Assembly (NCBI GenBank): GCA_947624685.1
Contig: CANQLJ010000005.1
Span: 1 to 64,000, forward strand
DNA from: Candidatus Gastranaerophilales bacterium
Lineage (GTDB): Bacteria > Cyanobacteriota > Vampirovibrionia > Gastranaerophilales > Gastranaerophilaceae
Direction of reading: 5' to 3'
DNA length: 64,000 nucleotides
Made by a program: the position numbers and the translations under genes. A model generated the notes under the pieces. The model was not told the origin of the DNA, ran no database searches, and saw only the letters and a program-made list of their open reading frames with translations. Positions 37,555 through 47,706 of the stretch are shown one piece after another. Within the stretch, counting starts at the first letter, position 1; the number at the start of each line of letters is the position of its first letter.

Positions 37555-38532
37555 ATGGCAAAGAAAAAACCTCCCGAGGAGCACGAAAATCTCGAGCGTT
37601 GGCTCGTTTCATATGCGGATTTTATGACGCTGTTATTTGCAACGTTCGTTGTCTTGTATGCGTTAGCTCAATCGGATGTTAATTCTTTCCAAAACATCGA
37701 AGAAGCGCTGAGGAAGGCTTTCAGCCAAAATATCTTTGATAATCAGGCAAATATTTTAACGGGTCAAGATTCGATTCTGGAAGGCGAAAGCGGAGCGACA
37801 AACCCTCTGATGCTTGAATATATGAGCCAAAAATACGAACAAACTTCCTATGAAGATATAAAAGACGATATTGACCAATTAAAACAAGACGGCTTGTCCG
37901 CGGAAATCGATAACCGAGGGCTTGTAATAAGATTAAATGAACATGCAATTAAATATGCCCCCGGAACCGCCCGCCTCACGAAGGAATCCTACGGGATATT
38001 GGATATGGTTGCTTCAATTATTCAAAAGAGATTTTCAATCCACTATATTCAAGTTGAAGGCCACAGCGACTCTGACCCAATTAAGACACCTCAATATCCT
38101 TCAAACTGGGAATTATCGTCAGCAAGGGCGGCAAGCGTCATCAGATACTTTATAAAAAACCATGGGTTCAACCCAAAAGTATTTTCTGTTTTGGGTTTAG
38201 CCGACACCGTGCCTTTGGTTAAAAATGATACGCCCCAAAATAAAGCAAAAAACAGACGTGTTGAAATTGTTGTCTTGAGAAACAAAAATAAAGACCTGTC
38301 CAAGAAAAATATGGATGAAATTTTAGATGAAGCAAAATTATATCAAAAGAAAGCTCAATACATAAAATCGCCTTCGCAGGCAATTGAAGGGCTTGTGGGA
38401 AATGATAAAGATATGCTCAAAAACGTCATAGACCTATCCGAAAGATATGACAACGAAACAGAGCGCATCAATAATCTTGAAAATGAAGATTACATTAATG
38501 ACGGCAAAAAACCCGATTTTTTGGAGCAATAG
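37555..38532 (+). CDS. motB: MotB-family stator protein, OmpA-like domain
   Basis: 'RWLVSYADFMTLLFATFVVLYA' plug/TM; 'VEGHSDSDP...NWELSSARAASVIRYF...KNRRVEI'. Confidence 0.94.
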   Translation: MAKKKPPEEHENLERWLVSYADFMTLLFATFVVLYALAQSDVNSFQNIEEALRKAFSQNIFDNQANILTGQDSILEGESGATNPLMLEYMSQKYEQTSYEDIKDDIDQLKQDGLSAEIDNRGLVIRLNEHAIKYAPGTARLTKESYGILDMVASIIQKRFSIHYIQVEGHSDSDPIKTPQYPSNWELSSARAASVIRYFIKNHGFNPKVFSVLGLADTVPLVKNDTPQNKAKNRRVEIVVLRNKNKDLSKKNMDEILDEAKLYQKKAQYIKSPSQAIEGLVGNDKDMLKNVIDLSERYDNETERINNLENEDYINDGKKPDFLEQ

Positions 38533-38541
38533 AACAAAAAG

Positions 38542-39729
38542 ATGGCAAATAAAGAATATTTTATTATATTTGGAGGAGGAGGAATCCGGGGATTATCCTA
38601 TTGCGGGGCTTTTAAGGCGCTTTTAGAAAATGACATTAAAATAACGGGATGCGCGGGAAGCTCAATTGGTGCGGTTTTTGCTTCTCTTTGGGCGGTGGGT
38701 TACAGTTATGATGAAATCTTTGAAATACTTGCCGACACCGGTTTTGAGATGTTTATTGATATAAATATTGACCTTAAAAAGGAGCTTGCTTTTTCTAAGG
38801 GAAAGATTTTTTACGATTGGATTAAAGAAAAAATCGAGCAGAAATTTTATTTTGACCACTATAAAAAAGAAAAAATGCCTCCCGTTCGCTTTTGCGACAT
38901 AAAAAATAATTTGATTATTTATTCGGTTGACCTCACAAATTTAAAATTCCATGAATTTTCGAAACAAAAAACTCCCGATTTTGAAATTGCAAAAGCTGTT
39001 CGGGCTTCCGTTTCGATGCCCGGGTTATTTACGCCCGTTGAAGTTGAGGGGAATTTGATTGTGGATGGTGATTTATTAAAATCCGCGCCTCTTTGGCGGC
39101 TTTGCGACACGATTAAAAATTCGAAAGATAAAATAATCGAATTTCGGCTCGAGGATAATGAAACGCCAAAAAAAATCACAAATTCGATAGAATATGTAAA
39201 TCGCGTCTACAACGCTTTTTGCGGCTTTGCGACAGATTATATAATTGATTTATATAAAGAAAAAGACCGCTTTGACTATATTAAAATCAATACACAAGAT
39301 GTGAGTGTCGTCGATTTTTTAATTTCAAAAGAAAAGAAAAAAGAGCTCTATGACACGGGTTACATAAAGACTAAAGAATATTTTAAACAGTATTTTCCAA
39401 AAAAAGAAAAAATGCTTTTGAAAAAATATGAAATTTTGGTCAATAAATTAATGAAATTTCAAGAAGCTTTTAATAATTCAAACTATGCAAAATCTTATTT
39501 AAGGCTTTGCGAGATTTTTATGTTTCTTTGCGAGGAGAAAAAATATCTCGATTCAAAGATATATGAGATGTTTTTGGATTTTAAAAATGAATTTATAAAA
39601 AACTATAAAGACGTTAATTTCTTTGGCTTTAAAAAGGCGGAAGTGGACAACAAACACGAACTTACAAGAATGATGCTTGAAATTATCCATGTTCTTGCTT
39701 CAAAGACTCAAGAGCTCGGCCTTAATTAA
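38542..39729 (+). CDS. Patatin-like phospholipase
   Basis: 'FGGGGIRGLSYCGAFKAL', 'GSSIGA', 'VDGDLLKSAPLW'. Confidence 0.92.
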   Translation: MANKEYFIIFGGGGIRGLSYCGAFKALLENDIKITGCAGSSIGAVFASLWAVGYSYDEIFEILADTGFEMFIDINIDLKKELAFSKGKIFYDWIKEKIEQKFYFDHYKKEKMPPVRFCDIKNNLIIYSVDLTNLKFHEFSKQKTPDFEIAKAVRASVSMPGLFTPVEVEGNLIVDGDLLKSAPLWRLCDTIKNSKDKIIEFRLEDNETPKKITNSIEYVNRVYNAFCGFATDYIIDLYKEKDRFDYIKINTQDVSVVDFLISKEKKKELYDTGYIKTKEYFKQYFPKKEKMLLKKYEILVNKLMKFQEAFNNSNYAKSYLRLCEIFMFLCEEKKYLDSKIYEMFLDFKNEFIKNYKDVNFFGFKKAEVDNKHELTRMMLEIIHVLASKTQELGLN

Positions 39730-41093
39730 TAATTTTTGTATAATTCGCTTATCATATTTTCTTCAAAATACTTTAACAGCGCTTTTCTTTTGGGGCTGTT
39801 TTGGGTGATGATTCCAAAATATATTTCTTTATTTTGTTTAGAATTTAAAACTCCCGCTAAGCTTGAATAGTTCTTTAATGTGCCGGTTTTAGCTTTTAAA
39901 TTATTTTGCAAATATAGCATTCTATCAGTCAATGTTCCTTCATTTGCGCTCATAAGAAGGGTTTTGAGGTCTGAAGAAATCAACAATTCATTAAAAATAC
40001 CCATATAGCTTTCAAGCGTGATTAGGTTTTGTCTTGAAACGCCCGAAGCGTCTGCTATAACTGTATTTTCATTTAAGTATTTTCTAAAAATCGCTCTAAA
40101 CATAGCTATAGCATCATCCAGCGCTGCGCTTCTTTGATAATCAATGTATTTTGCCCCTGCAACTTTAAAGACGACTTCTGCGATAAAATTATTTGAATTA
40201 TATAAAATTTCTCTTGAAATTTCTTTTATATTATGGCTCACAGAGGCGATATATTTAGCGTCAGAGGGAGTTTTTTTAATTTTTATTTGATTTAGATAAA
40301 CGATTTTATTTTTTTCCAAAGAAGCTCTCAATTTGACGTTAAAATTAATCTCGGGGTTTAAAACGGGCAAATTGATTATTTCATCTTTGTTGATCGTTCC
40401 TTTTAAAACGACAATGGAAGGGCTTTTTGGGGATGTTTCGATTTTATAATCTTGATTATCGCCGATTTTAAGCTCGTTTATTATTGCCATTTTGTAGGTG
40501 CCGTTTTGAATTACATCGACTCTTTGAGCAAGACTCGAGCGCCGAAGCGCAATTGTGGCATAATTTGAATCAATTATATAAGGGCTTATTCCTCTTTGAT
40601 AGGGCCAAACGTCCTCCTCAAGCCAAGAAGCCGGGTATAGTTCGTCTGAATCAATGATATAAGGGTCGATATAGAGGTTTTTAAAATTTGTATTTGAAAT
40701 TTTTGAAATTAATTCATCTAAATCACTTTGCTTCAAAAGCGCATCAGCACCAAGTTTAAGATAGATGTTATTTTGATTATCCTTGTATAGTGCGGTTTTA
40801 AATTCATAATCATCACCCAAAACAAGATATGACGCCCCAAAAGTGAGCACCTTTAGTGTGCTTGCGGGATTAAAAAGAGTGTTTTCATTTTTTTTATAAA
40901 TTATTTTTTTATCTGAATTGTCGAAAAAATAGACCCCAACGGGCGATTTTAAGTCAGATTTTGAAATAATGTCGTCAAAAACGTTTGCAAATGCGCCGCC
41001 GTTTAAAAGAAAAAGAAAAAGAAAAATAAAAGATAATACAAAAATAAAAAATAATTTTTTTTTCAAGATTTTATAACTCCCAAGGCGCGGCAA
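39726..41093 (-). CDS. dacB: D-alanyl-D-alanine carboxypeptidase/endopeptidase (PBP4, S13)
   Basis: SxxK 'PASTLKV', SxN 'YNSNNF', KTG 'LKAKTGTLKN'. Confidence 0.92.
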   Translation of the reverse strand: MPRLGSYKILKKKLFFIFVLSFIFLFLFLLNGGAFANVFDDIISKSDLKSPVGVYFFDNSDKKIIYKKNENTLFNPASTLKVLTFGASYLVLGDDYEFKTALYKDNQNNIYLKLGADALLKQSDLDELISKISNTNFKNLYIDPYIIDSDELYPASWLEEDVWPYQRGISPYIIDSNYATIALRRSSLAQRVDVIQNGTYKMAIINELKIGDNQDYKIETSPKSPSIVVLKGTINKDEIINLPVLNPEINFNVKLRASLEKNKIVYLNQIKIKKTPSDAKYIASVSHNIKEISREILYNSNNFIAEVVFKVAGAKYIDYQRSAALDDAIAMFRAIFRKYLNENTVIADASGVSRQNLITLESYMGIFNELLISSDLKTLLMSANEGTLTDRMLYLQNNLKAKTGTLKNYSSLAGVLNSKQNKEIYFGIITQNSPKRKALLKYFEENMISELYKNY

Positions 41094-42360
41094 TTCTTCC
41101 CATTATGGCGCTCGCTGCGGCGACATAGGGACTTGCAAGATATATTTTTGAATCAATGTGACCCATTCTTCCGACAAAATTTCGATTTGTCGTTGAAACG
41201 CAAACTTCATCTTTAGCTAAGACCCCCATATGACCTCCAAGACACGGCCCGCAAGTGGGAGTTGAAATTGCGACATTTGATTCCAATAATGTCTGATAAT
41301 ACCCTCTTTTAATTGATTCAAGGACAATTTCTTGCGTTGCGGGAAAAACAATCGCGCGAACGTCTTTGTGGACTTTTCTTCCTTTAAAAATTTTAGCTGC
41401 CATTTTAATATCTTCAAGCCTTCCGTTGGTGCAGCTTCCGATTACTACCTGATTAATTTTGATGTTATCTTCTATCGCTTCTTTTATGGTATGAGTATTT
41501 TCGGGCAAATGCGGATAGGCGACTATGCAATCAAGGTCGTTGACATCGTAATTTAAAACTCTTTCATAAGGCGCATTTTCGTCGCTTTTTAAAAACAGGG
41601 GTTCTCGAATTGAGCGATTTAATAAATATTCTTTTGTAATTTCATCAGGCTCAATGATTCCGTTTTTAGCTCCCGCTTCAATTGCCATATTACAAATGGT
41701 GAAACGCCCGTCCATATCAAGATTTCTTATTGTGCTTCCCGAAAATTCAAGCGCTTTATATAAAGCTCCATCCACTCCAATATCGCCAATGAGCTTCAGT
41801 ATCAAGTCTTTTGCGGTTGTGTATTTTTTTAATTTGCCTTCGAAATTGACTTTGATTGTTTTTGGAACCTTAAACCAAGTCCTTCCCGATGCCATAGCGC
41901 AGCCAAGGTCGGTTGAACCGACACCCGTTGAAAAAGCGCCCAACGCGCCATAGGTGCAGGTATGAGAATCGGCGCCTATTACAAGGTCGCCTGCGGTTAC
42001 TATTCCTTTCTCGGGTAAAAGCGCGTGCTCAATACCCATTGTGCCGACATCAAACTGATGCGTGAGATTTTGAGATTTTGCAAATTCTCTTAATGTTTTA
42101 GATAATTGAGCCGATTTTATGTCTTTGTTTGGTGAAAAATGGTCAGGGACAAGCACGACTCTTGATTTATCAAAGACATTTTCAGCACCCGTCAGATTAA
42201 ATTTATCGATTGCAATCGGCCCTGTAATATCATTTGCAAGAGCAATGTCGATTTTTGCTTCAATCAATTCATCATCTTTCACATAGTCTTTTGAACAGTG
42301 ATTAGCGAAGATTTTTTGAGTGATTGTCATGGGATGAACGACATTTTGCTCTTGAGCCAT
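41071..42360 (-). CDS. leuC: 3-isopropylmalate dehydratase/homoaconitase large-subunit family (second paralogue)
   Basis: 'IGADSHTCTYGALGAFSTGVGSTD', 'IGSCTNGRLEDIK', 'PTCGPCLGGHMG'. Confidence 0.92.
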   Translation of the reverse strand: MAQEQNVVHPMTITQKIFANHCSKDYVKDDELIEAKIDIALANDITGPIAIDKFNLTGAENVFDKSRVVLVPDHFSPNKDIKSAQLSKTLREFAKSQNLTHQFDVGTMGIEHALLPEKGIVTAGDLVIGADSHTCTYGALGAFSTGVGSTDLGCAMASGRTWFKVPKTIKVNFEGKLKKYTTAKDLILKLIGDIGVDGALYKALEFSGSTIRNLDMDGRFTICNMAIEAGAKNGIIEPDEITKEYLLNRSIREPLFLKSDENAPYERVLNYDVNDLDCIVAYPHLPENTHTIKEAIEDNIKINQVVIGSCTNGRLEDIKMAAKIFKGRKVHKDVRAIVFPATQEIVLESIKRGYYQTLLESNVAISTPTCGPCLGGHMGVLAKDEVCVSTTNRNFVGRMGHIDSKIYLASPYVAAASAIMGRIAAPWEL

Positions 42361-42361
42361 C

Positions 42362-42544
42362 TTATTTTCCTTGTTTTTGTTTAATTTCTAAAACATTATT
42401 GTGTGCTATAACGTATGCCATGCATGTTTTTGTACTTGACATCCACCAGGCGCATTTTTCTTGTAAACAGATTCTATAATCGTCATTGCCCGCGGATAGC
42501 AAAGGGCAATACGGGATTTTTTTTCTATCAACCGATTCGCTCAT
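42362..42544 (-). CDS. Small cysteine-containing hypothetical protein
   Basis: 60 aa with CPLL..CLQEKCAWW..TC; 1-bp gap to the aconitase-family start. Confidence 0.6.
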   Translation of the reverse strand: MSESVDRKKIPYCPLLSAGNDDYRICLQEKCAWWMSSTKTCMAYVIAHNNVLEIKQKQGK

Positions 42545-42556
42545 AACTCTCGCTTT

Positions 42557-43417
42557 CTATGCTTTTATTGCTTCTAATTCCATGCCTTTTTTGATTAAAT
42601 TACATTTTGTTTCATCGCATCTTTTTTCTTCTTCTTTATAGATTCTTGTACGATTTATAACTTCATCGAAATCAATTTGATGTGCATCAAAATCAGGGCC
42701 ATCGACGCATGCGAATTTTACAACTCCGCCCACAGTCAATCTGCAAGCTCCGCACATGCCTGTACCATCAACCATAATCGGGTTCATGGAAGCTTCGGTT
42801 TTAATGTTATACGGTTTTGTTAGTTGTGCAACCGCTCTCATCATAGGCATCGGGCCAACTGCAATTACATAATCAACTTTTTCATTGTCCATGATTTCTT
42901 TTGCAACGTTTGTCGTGAAACCTTTAATTCCGTAAGAACCGTCGTCAGTTGTGATATGAAGCTCATCACATGCGTTTTTCATCTTGTCTTCCCAGAAAAT
43001 AAGGTCTTTTGTTCTTGCACCCATAACCATGTGCACTTTGTTTCCCGCGTCTTTAAATGCTTTTGCAATCAAATAGCAGGGAGCTGCTCCGTATCCGCCC
43101 GCAACGCAGATGACCGTACCGTATTTTTCAATGTGTGTCGGCATTCCCAAGGGTCCTACAATATCTTCAATTGAATCTCCGACATCTAATGAAGCGAGTT
43201 TTTTTGTCGTATAACCTACCGCCATATAAACAATTGTCAAAATCTCGTTTTGTCTGTCATAATCAGCGATTGTCAAAGGGATTCTTTCGGAATTTTTATC
43301 CGTTCTTAAGATTATAAATTGCCCCGCTTTAGCGTTTTTTGTGATGAAAGGAGCTTTAACTCTTATTTCATATTGGTTTTTGCACAGTTCTTTTTTGTAT
43401 AAAATTTCGTATCCCAC
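42557..43417 (-). CDS. Sulfide/dihydroorotate dehydrogenase-like FAD/NAD-binding protein (NfnA-like)
   Basis: 'RIPLTIADYD', 'VAGGYGAAPCYLIA', C-terminal [2Fe-2S] 'DGTGMCGACRLTVGGVVKFACVDGPDFDAHQIDF'. Confidence 0.92.
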   Translation of the reverse strand: MGYEILYKKELCKNQYEIRVKAPFITKNAKAGQFIILRTDKNSERIPLTIADYDRQNEILTIVYMAVGYTTKKLASLDVGDSIEDIVGPLGMPTHIEKYGTVICVAGGYGAAPCYLIAKAFKDAGNKVHMVMGARTKDLIFWEDKMKNACDELHITTDDGSYGIKGFTTNVAKEIMDNEKVDYVIAVGPMPMMRAVAQLTKPYNIKTEASMNPIMVDGTGMCGACRLTVGGVVKFACVDGPDFDAHQIDFDEVINRTRIYKEEEKRCDETKCNLIKKGMELEAIKA

Positions 43418-43487
43418 TTTTGTTTTCCTCCAAATTTAATGTCATTTAAAAATATAATATAGCAAATATTTTCTTGTGTCACTTTTT

Positions 43488-43979
43488 TTAATTTTTTATA
43501 TATTTTTGAATTAATAATTTTTTAAAAGCCCTTGCGTTAATCGCTTCGGGTTCTATTGATAAAATTTTATCCAGGTGATTGAGCGCAATGTCATAATTTT
43601 CAAGCTTTTTTTCAAGTGCCGCAAGCATAAAAAGCGCATCTATAAAATTTTCATCAAGTTCAAGAGCTTTTTTGAGGTATTGTTTAATTTTTGTTAATTG
43701 ATTTTTGTCATTATTTTTGCAATTATCAAACAAAATTTTTGCGATGTTATAATAAGCATCCGTCATTTTATCGTTTAATTTGATGGCTTTAGTGTAGTCA
43801 AGAATCGCTTCATCATTTAATTTCAGATATTGATTCACGACCGCACGATAGAAATATGATATTTCCCAATCGTTTTTCATCTCGATTGATTTTGTGATAT
43901 TTTCTTTCGCTTGCTCAAATTGCGAAAGATTCATCAATTCGAGCCCACAGTCAAGGTAATTTTTATAATCTTTTGTCAT
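43488..43979 (-). CDS. TPR repeat protein
   Basis: 163 aa with several TPR-like units. Confidence 0.8.
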   Translation of the reverse strand: MTKDYKNYLDCGLELMNLSQFEQAKENITKSIEMKNDWEISYFYRAVVNQYLKLNDEAILDYTKAIKLNDKMTDAYYNIAKILFDNCKNNDKNQLTKIKQYLKKALELDENFIDALFMLAALEKKLENYDIALNHLDKILSIEPEAINARAFKKLLIQKYIKN

Positions 43980-44196
43980 TTAATTCTCGTTTTATAAAGT
44001 TTTTACTAAAAATTGTAACATATTAACAATAAATTTAGTTGAAATTTTTGTTGTTTTAAGATATTATGTAAAAAAAATTTAACATTTGCCATTTCAGGTA
44101 GCAACAAATTTTTTTTAGCAGTTTTATAAAGACGTAAAGTAGTAAAAAAACAAAATTGTACATAGTTAGATAAAAAATAGAAAGACAAGGTGTTGT

Positions 44197-44508
44197 ATGA
44201 ACGTAAACGCTCCAAGATTTCAAGACATGACAACTGCACAAAAAGCGGCTATCATCACAGGCGCTGCTGTTGGTGTTGCTGCAGTTGCAACTACTGTTGC
44301 AGCAGGCATCAAAGGCAGAAAAATCGTTAATACCGATGAATTTGTAAACAAATACAAACAAAATCACAATGGTAAAGATTTAGGAAAAGTTACAAAATTC
44401 TTCCAAAGCATTAAAGAAGGTTTTAAATCAATCGGCGCAAGCATCCAAGCTACTATAGCAAAAATTGGTAAAAAAGCTGAATCTTCTAATGGCGGCGAAG
44501 CTCAATAA
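44197..44508 (+). CDS. Small hypothetical membrane-associated protein
   Basis: Ala/Val-rich TM segment 'AAIITGAAVGVAAVATTVAAG'. Confidence 0.6.
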   Translation: MNVNAPRFQDMTTAQKAAIITGAAVGVAAVATTVAAGIKGRKIVNTDEFVNKYKQNHNGKDLGKVTKFFQSIKEGFKSIGASIQATIAKIGKKAESSNGGEAQ

Positions 44509-44527
44509 TTAAACAATTAAAATCAAC

Positions 44528-44590
44528 AAAAGCTCCCGATAGCTTAGAGTCTCCCTATGTGACTCATTATAGCTATGACGGAGCTTTTTT
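44528..44590 (+). terminator. Elaborate nested-stem terminator
   Basis: AAAGCTCC/GGAGCTTT, ATAGCT/AGCTAT and GAGTC/GACTC nested arms, then T-run. Confidence 0.85.
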
Positions 44591-44709
44591 GTATTTGTTT
44601 AAATAAATGTAACAAAATGTAAAAAATGGTATAAATTTTTGTTATTTTTCTTAAGTTCACGGGGGTTTTGGCCGAATAAAACATTGTAACAATATGAGGT
44701 GTGTTAATA

Positions 44710-46347
44710 ATGGATTATGACTATAAAAAAGTGTTTGATTTTTCGATAGGTTCAAAGCAGCCAAACGCCAATGAATCTAATGGTGATAGGGAAACTTATG
44801 ACAGTTCTTTGTTTGATGAAAATAATTATCAAACATCATATCAAAATACAAAAGATAACTCCCAAAGAGTCCAAGAATTTGCAAGCCTTTTTGATTCAAT
44901 TATGGTTGAACAAGACTATGATAATTCGCCAAAAACAAGAAAAACACGCTCTCAAATGTTAAATATCGACCATAACAGCGGCGTTGTCGCTGATTATAGC
45001 AGCATCGATTTTAATAAAACTTATGACACAACCCCAAAAGGTTCTTTTAGAACCTATGACAACGATTATCGAAAATATTTCAGCATGTTTGATACAAGCT
45101 ATCATCCTTCAAATACTTCAAACGGCTCAAATTCAACATATAGCACAAATTACGTAAGCACTTCATCAAACAGTTCATCAAGCAATTCATACCAATCACA
45201 AGACACTATTGTGAACGGAAAATTTGATACGACTGCTTCGTTTACAAAATTAGACTATTTGCCGGATGATAAAACCGGCCTTAAAACCCTAAAAACGCAA
45301 ATAATCGATCAAAGAAACGCTCAACAAAAAGAGCTCAAAGGAATTCTTGATGAGACGGATTATGAACTTCAAAAAGACAAAAAAGCGCTTGAAGAATTGA
45401 GAAATAAATATTTAGATAAAATTGCTCTTGTTGATTCTTCTTTGAAAAATCAGCTTGAAACGTTAATTTTGAAGCTCGATGAGGCTAATAAAAAAAGAGG
45501 AAGGCTCAGCGCGGATGTTTTTAATCCTGATGATTTAAACAATACGGAAGATGAGCTTTTAAGGCTTGATAGCGAAATAGAAGAATTAACGAACAAAAAA
45601 AATCAACTGGAACAAGATATTTTAAGAAAAAACCCCGATATTATGCAAGAATATCAAGACTATAACAACTCTTGGCTGGATTTTGAAAAAAATCGCCAAA
45701 TGTCAATCTATTCTTTAGGTTCAAAACTTGCTCAAACATATAACCAATTAAATGAAATCGTTGCAAAAAATAAAGAAATAACAAATAATGAAATTAAAAG
45801 CCAAAATGCTCAAACCACAACCGCAACAGCAACAACAAACACGACAACAAACACAACAACAAACACGACATTACCTAAAACAGCATTAAACAATAAACTG
45901 CTTCAAGCCGGATATGATGCGGATATTGCAAATAAAATCGGCCAAAGCGCTTATAACGTCTTAGGAACGTCGGGCTGGTGCTTAAAAGGCGTCAATAATA
46001 CCTTAAAGAACACTTTTGGCGTAAATTTATTGAGCGGCCTTGGCTATGCTTCAAATGCGACAAACGCTCTAAGGGGGCAAGATTCCTCCCATCAGGCGGT
46101 AGCGGGAATGTTTAAGGAAGTCCAAGGGCTTTCAAGAAGCGATTTAGCTAACCTTCCCGCGGGTTGTATTGTCGTATGGGACTCATACGGCACAAGCGAA
46201 AACTATAAATACGGCCATATTTCAATATCGTTAGGTAACGGAAAAGAATCAAGCGACTGTATCAGAACCCAAGAAACAAACTGGCGGCCCCAAGAAGTGC
46301 AATTCCATGTTTTTGTTCCGACGAAAAACTTAGAAAAATATTTATAA
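44710..46347 (+). CDS. Long disordered/coiled-coil protein with C-terminal NlpC/CHAP-like peptidase domain
   Basis: 'GWCLKGVNNTLKNTFG...LPAGCIVVWDSYGTSENYKYGHISISLGNG'; ATG at 44710; no Sec signal. Confidence 0.7.
   Translation: MDYDYKKVFDFSIGSKQPNANESNGDRETYDSSLFDENNYQTSYQNTKDNSQRVQEFASLFDSIMVEQDYDNSPKTRKTRSQMLNIDHNSGVVADYSSIDFNKTYDTTPKGSFRTYDNDYRKYFSMFDTSYHPSNTSNGSNSTYSTNYVSTSSNSSSSNSYQSQDTIVNGKFDTTASFTKLDYLPDDKTGLKTLKTQIIDQRNAQQKELKGILDETDYELQKDKKALEELRNKYLDKIALVDSSLKNQLETLILKLDEANKKRGRLSADVFNPDDLNNTEDELLRLDSEIEELTNKKNQLEQDILRKNPDIMQEYQDYNNSWLDFEKNRQMSIYSLGSKLAQTYNQLNEIVAKNKEITNNEIKSQNAQTTTATATTNTTTNTTTNTTLPKTALNNKLLQAGYDADIANKIGQSAYNVLGTSGWCLKGVNNTLKNTFGVNLLSGLGYASNATNALRGQDSSHQAVAGMFKEVQGLSRSDLANLPAGCIVVWDSYGTSENYKYGHISISLGNGKESSDCIRTQETNWRPQEVQFHVFVPTKNLEKYL
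45832..45867 (+). repeat. Three 12-bp tandem repeats encoding Thr/Asn linker
   Basis: ACAACAAACAC[G/A] x3. Confidence 0.9.
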
Positions 46348-46431
46348 ATTCACTTTCATTTTATTTAAAAGCCTTTTTGTTTTATAATAAACAGGAAGGT
46401 TTTTTATTTTTGTTTCGGAGTTAATAAAAAA

Positions 46432-47706
46432 GTGAAATTTTTAAAAAATAAATTATTTTTTGTTTTCGTGTTGATTGTGGTTTTAGTTTTAATTTTTTTG
46501 GGGATTTTATTTTTAAATAAAAAATCAAAAATGCCCAATTCGGCTAAGCCAATTACTTTTTGGTCAATTCAATTGAAGCCGATTTTTGAAAAAGAGATTA
46601 ATGAAATTATCAGTGATTTTGAAAAAAATAATCCTAATTATAAAGTCGTTTGGGTTGATATTCCTATTCAAGAAGCCCAGAAAAGAACTCTTGCCTCGGT
46701 ATTATCAAATAATCCTCCTGATATTGTAAATTTAAACCCTGATTTTTCGCTCATTTTGGCTCAAAAAAATGCCTTAGAATATTTTAGCGACAGCGATTAT
46801 GAACAATATAACAAAAACCTTGTCGAACAATTAAAATATAAAAACAAAGTCTACGCTCTGCCTTTTTATGCCACAAGCTCGGTTGTGATTTATAATAGGG
46901 AACTTTATCAAAAATGTTCTAATGACGTTTTTCCAAAGACATTTGATGAATTGTTTTTAAAAGCGCCCGAACTTAAGAGCTGTACAAACATTTCGCCAAT
47001 TGTATTAAATATCAATGAAAACGATACATTGCTTAAAATCTTAAATAAATATGATGTTTTTTCTTTTAAAGATGAATTTGAGCAAGCCCAAACAATCAAG
47101 CTGTATCAGCTTTTAGACGAGATGTATAAAAAAGAATATTTCCCGAAAGACATTTTAACAATTAACCACCAACAAGTTGTTGAGCAATATATGTCTAATC
47201 AAGCACTATCAATCATCGCAGGGGCAAATTTTATTAAAATGATTAAACAAAATGCGCCCGATATGTATAAAAAATCGCAAATTGCGCCTCAATTGACGGG
47301 AGAAAACAAAAAATATGACATTTCTTTAATGAATCTTATCATTCCGAAAAAATCCAAAAATAAAGCCGCCGCAAAAGAATTTATCAAGCTTTTGACCAAC
47401 AAAGAAAACCAGCTCAAGCTATCAAAAGCGACAAATGTCTTAAGCGCCAATAAATATGCTCTAAAGGATGATTATTTTACAAACTGCGAAAATGATTTGG
47501 TTGAAATTTCAAGATGCCAAAGCGCAAAACAGCTTGATAATATTTTGATAAACAAAGTTGACTATAAAAATAAAAAAGACTTAAATGAGATTTTAAATAA
47601 GACTTTAGAAGAAATTTTATTGGATAAAAATTCAACAGATGAACAAACGACGCTTAAAATCGACGGTTTAATCCCGGAAATTGTTGAAACAATTGAAGAT
47701 AACTAG
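46432..47706 (+). CDS. Extracellular solute-binding protein (sugar ABC transporter type)
   Basis: GTG start; TM/signal; 'ITFWSIQLKPIFEKEINEIISDFEKNNPNYKVVWVDIP', 'PDIVNLNPDF', 'YALPFYATSSVVIYNRELY'. Confidence 0.88.
   Translation: MKFLKNKLFFVFVLIVVLVLIFLGILFLNKKSKMPNSAKPITFWSIQLKPIFEKEINEIISDFEKNNPNYKVVWVDIPIQEAQKRTLASVLSNNPPDIVNLNPDFSLILAQKNALEYFSDSDYEQYNKNLVEQLKYKNKVYALPFYATSSVVIYNRELYQKCSNDVFPKTFDELFLKAPELKSCTNISPIVLNINENDTLLKILNKYDVFSFKDEFEQAQTIKLYQLLDEMYKKEYFPKDILTINHQQVVEQYMSNQALSIIAGANFIKMIKQNAPDMYKKSQIAPQLTGENKKYDISLMNLIIPKKSKNKAAAKEFIKLLTNKENQLKLSKATNVLSANKYALKDDYFTNCENDLVEISRCQSAKQLDNILINKVDYKNKKDLNEILNKTLEEILLDKNSTDEQTTLKIDGLIPEIVETIEDN

Noticed and set aside
42824-43174. Plus-strand 116-aa ORF opposite the NfnA-like gene
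   Set aside because: His/Cys-rich shadow translation of a conserved flavoprotein gene.
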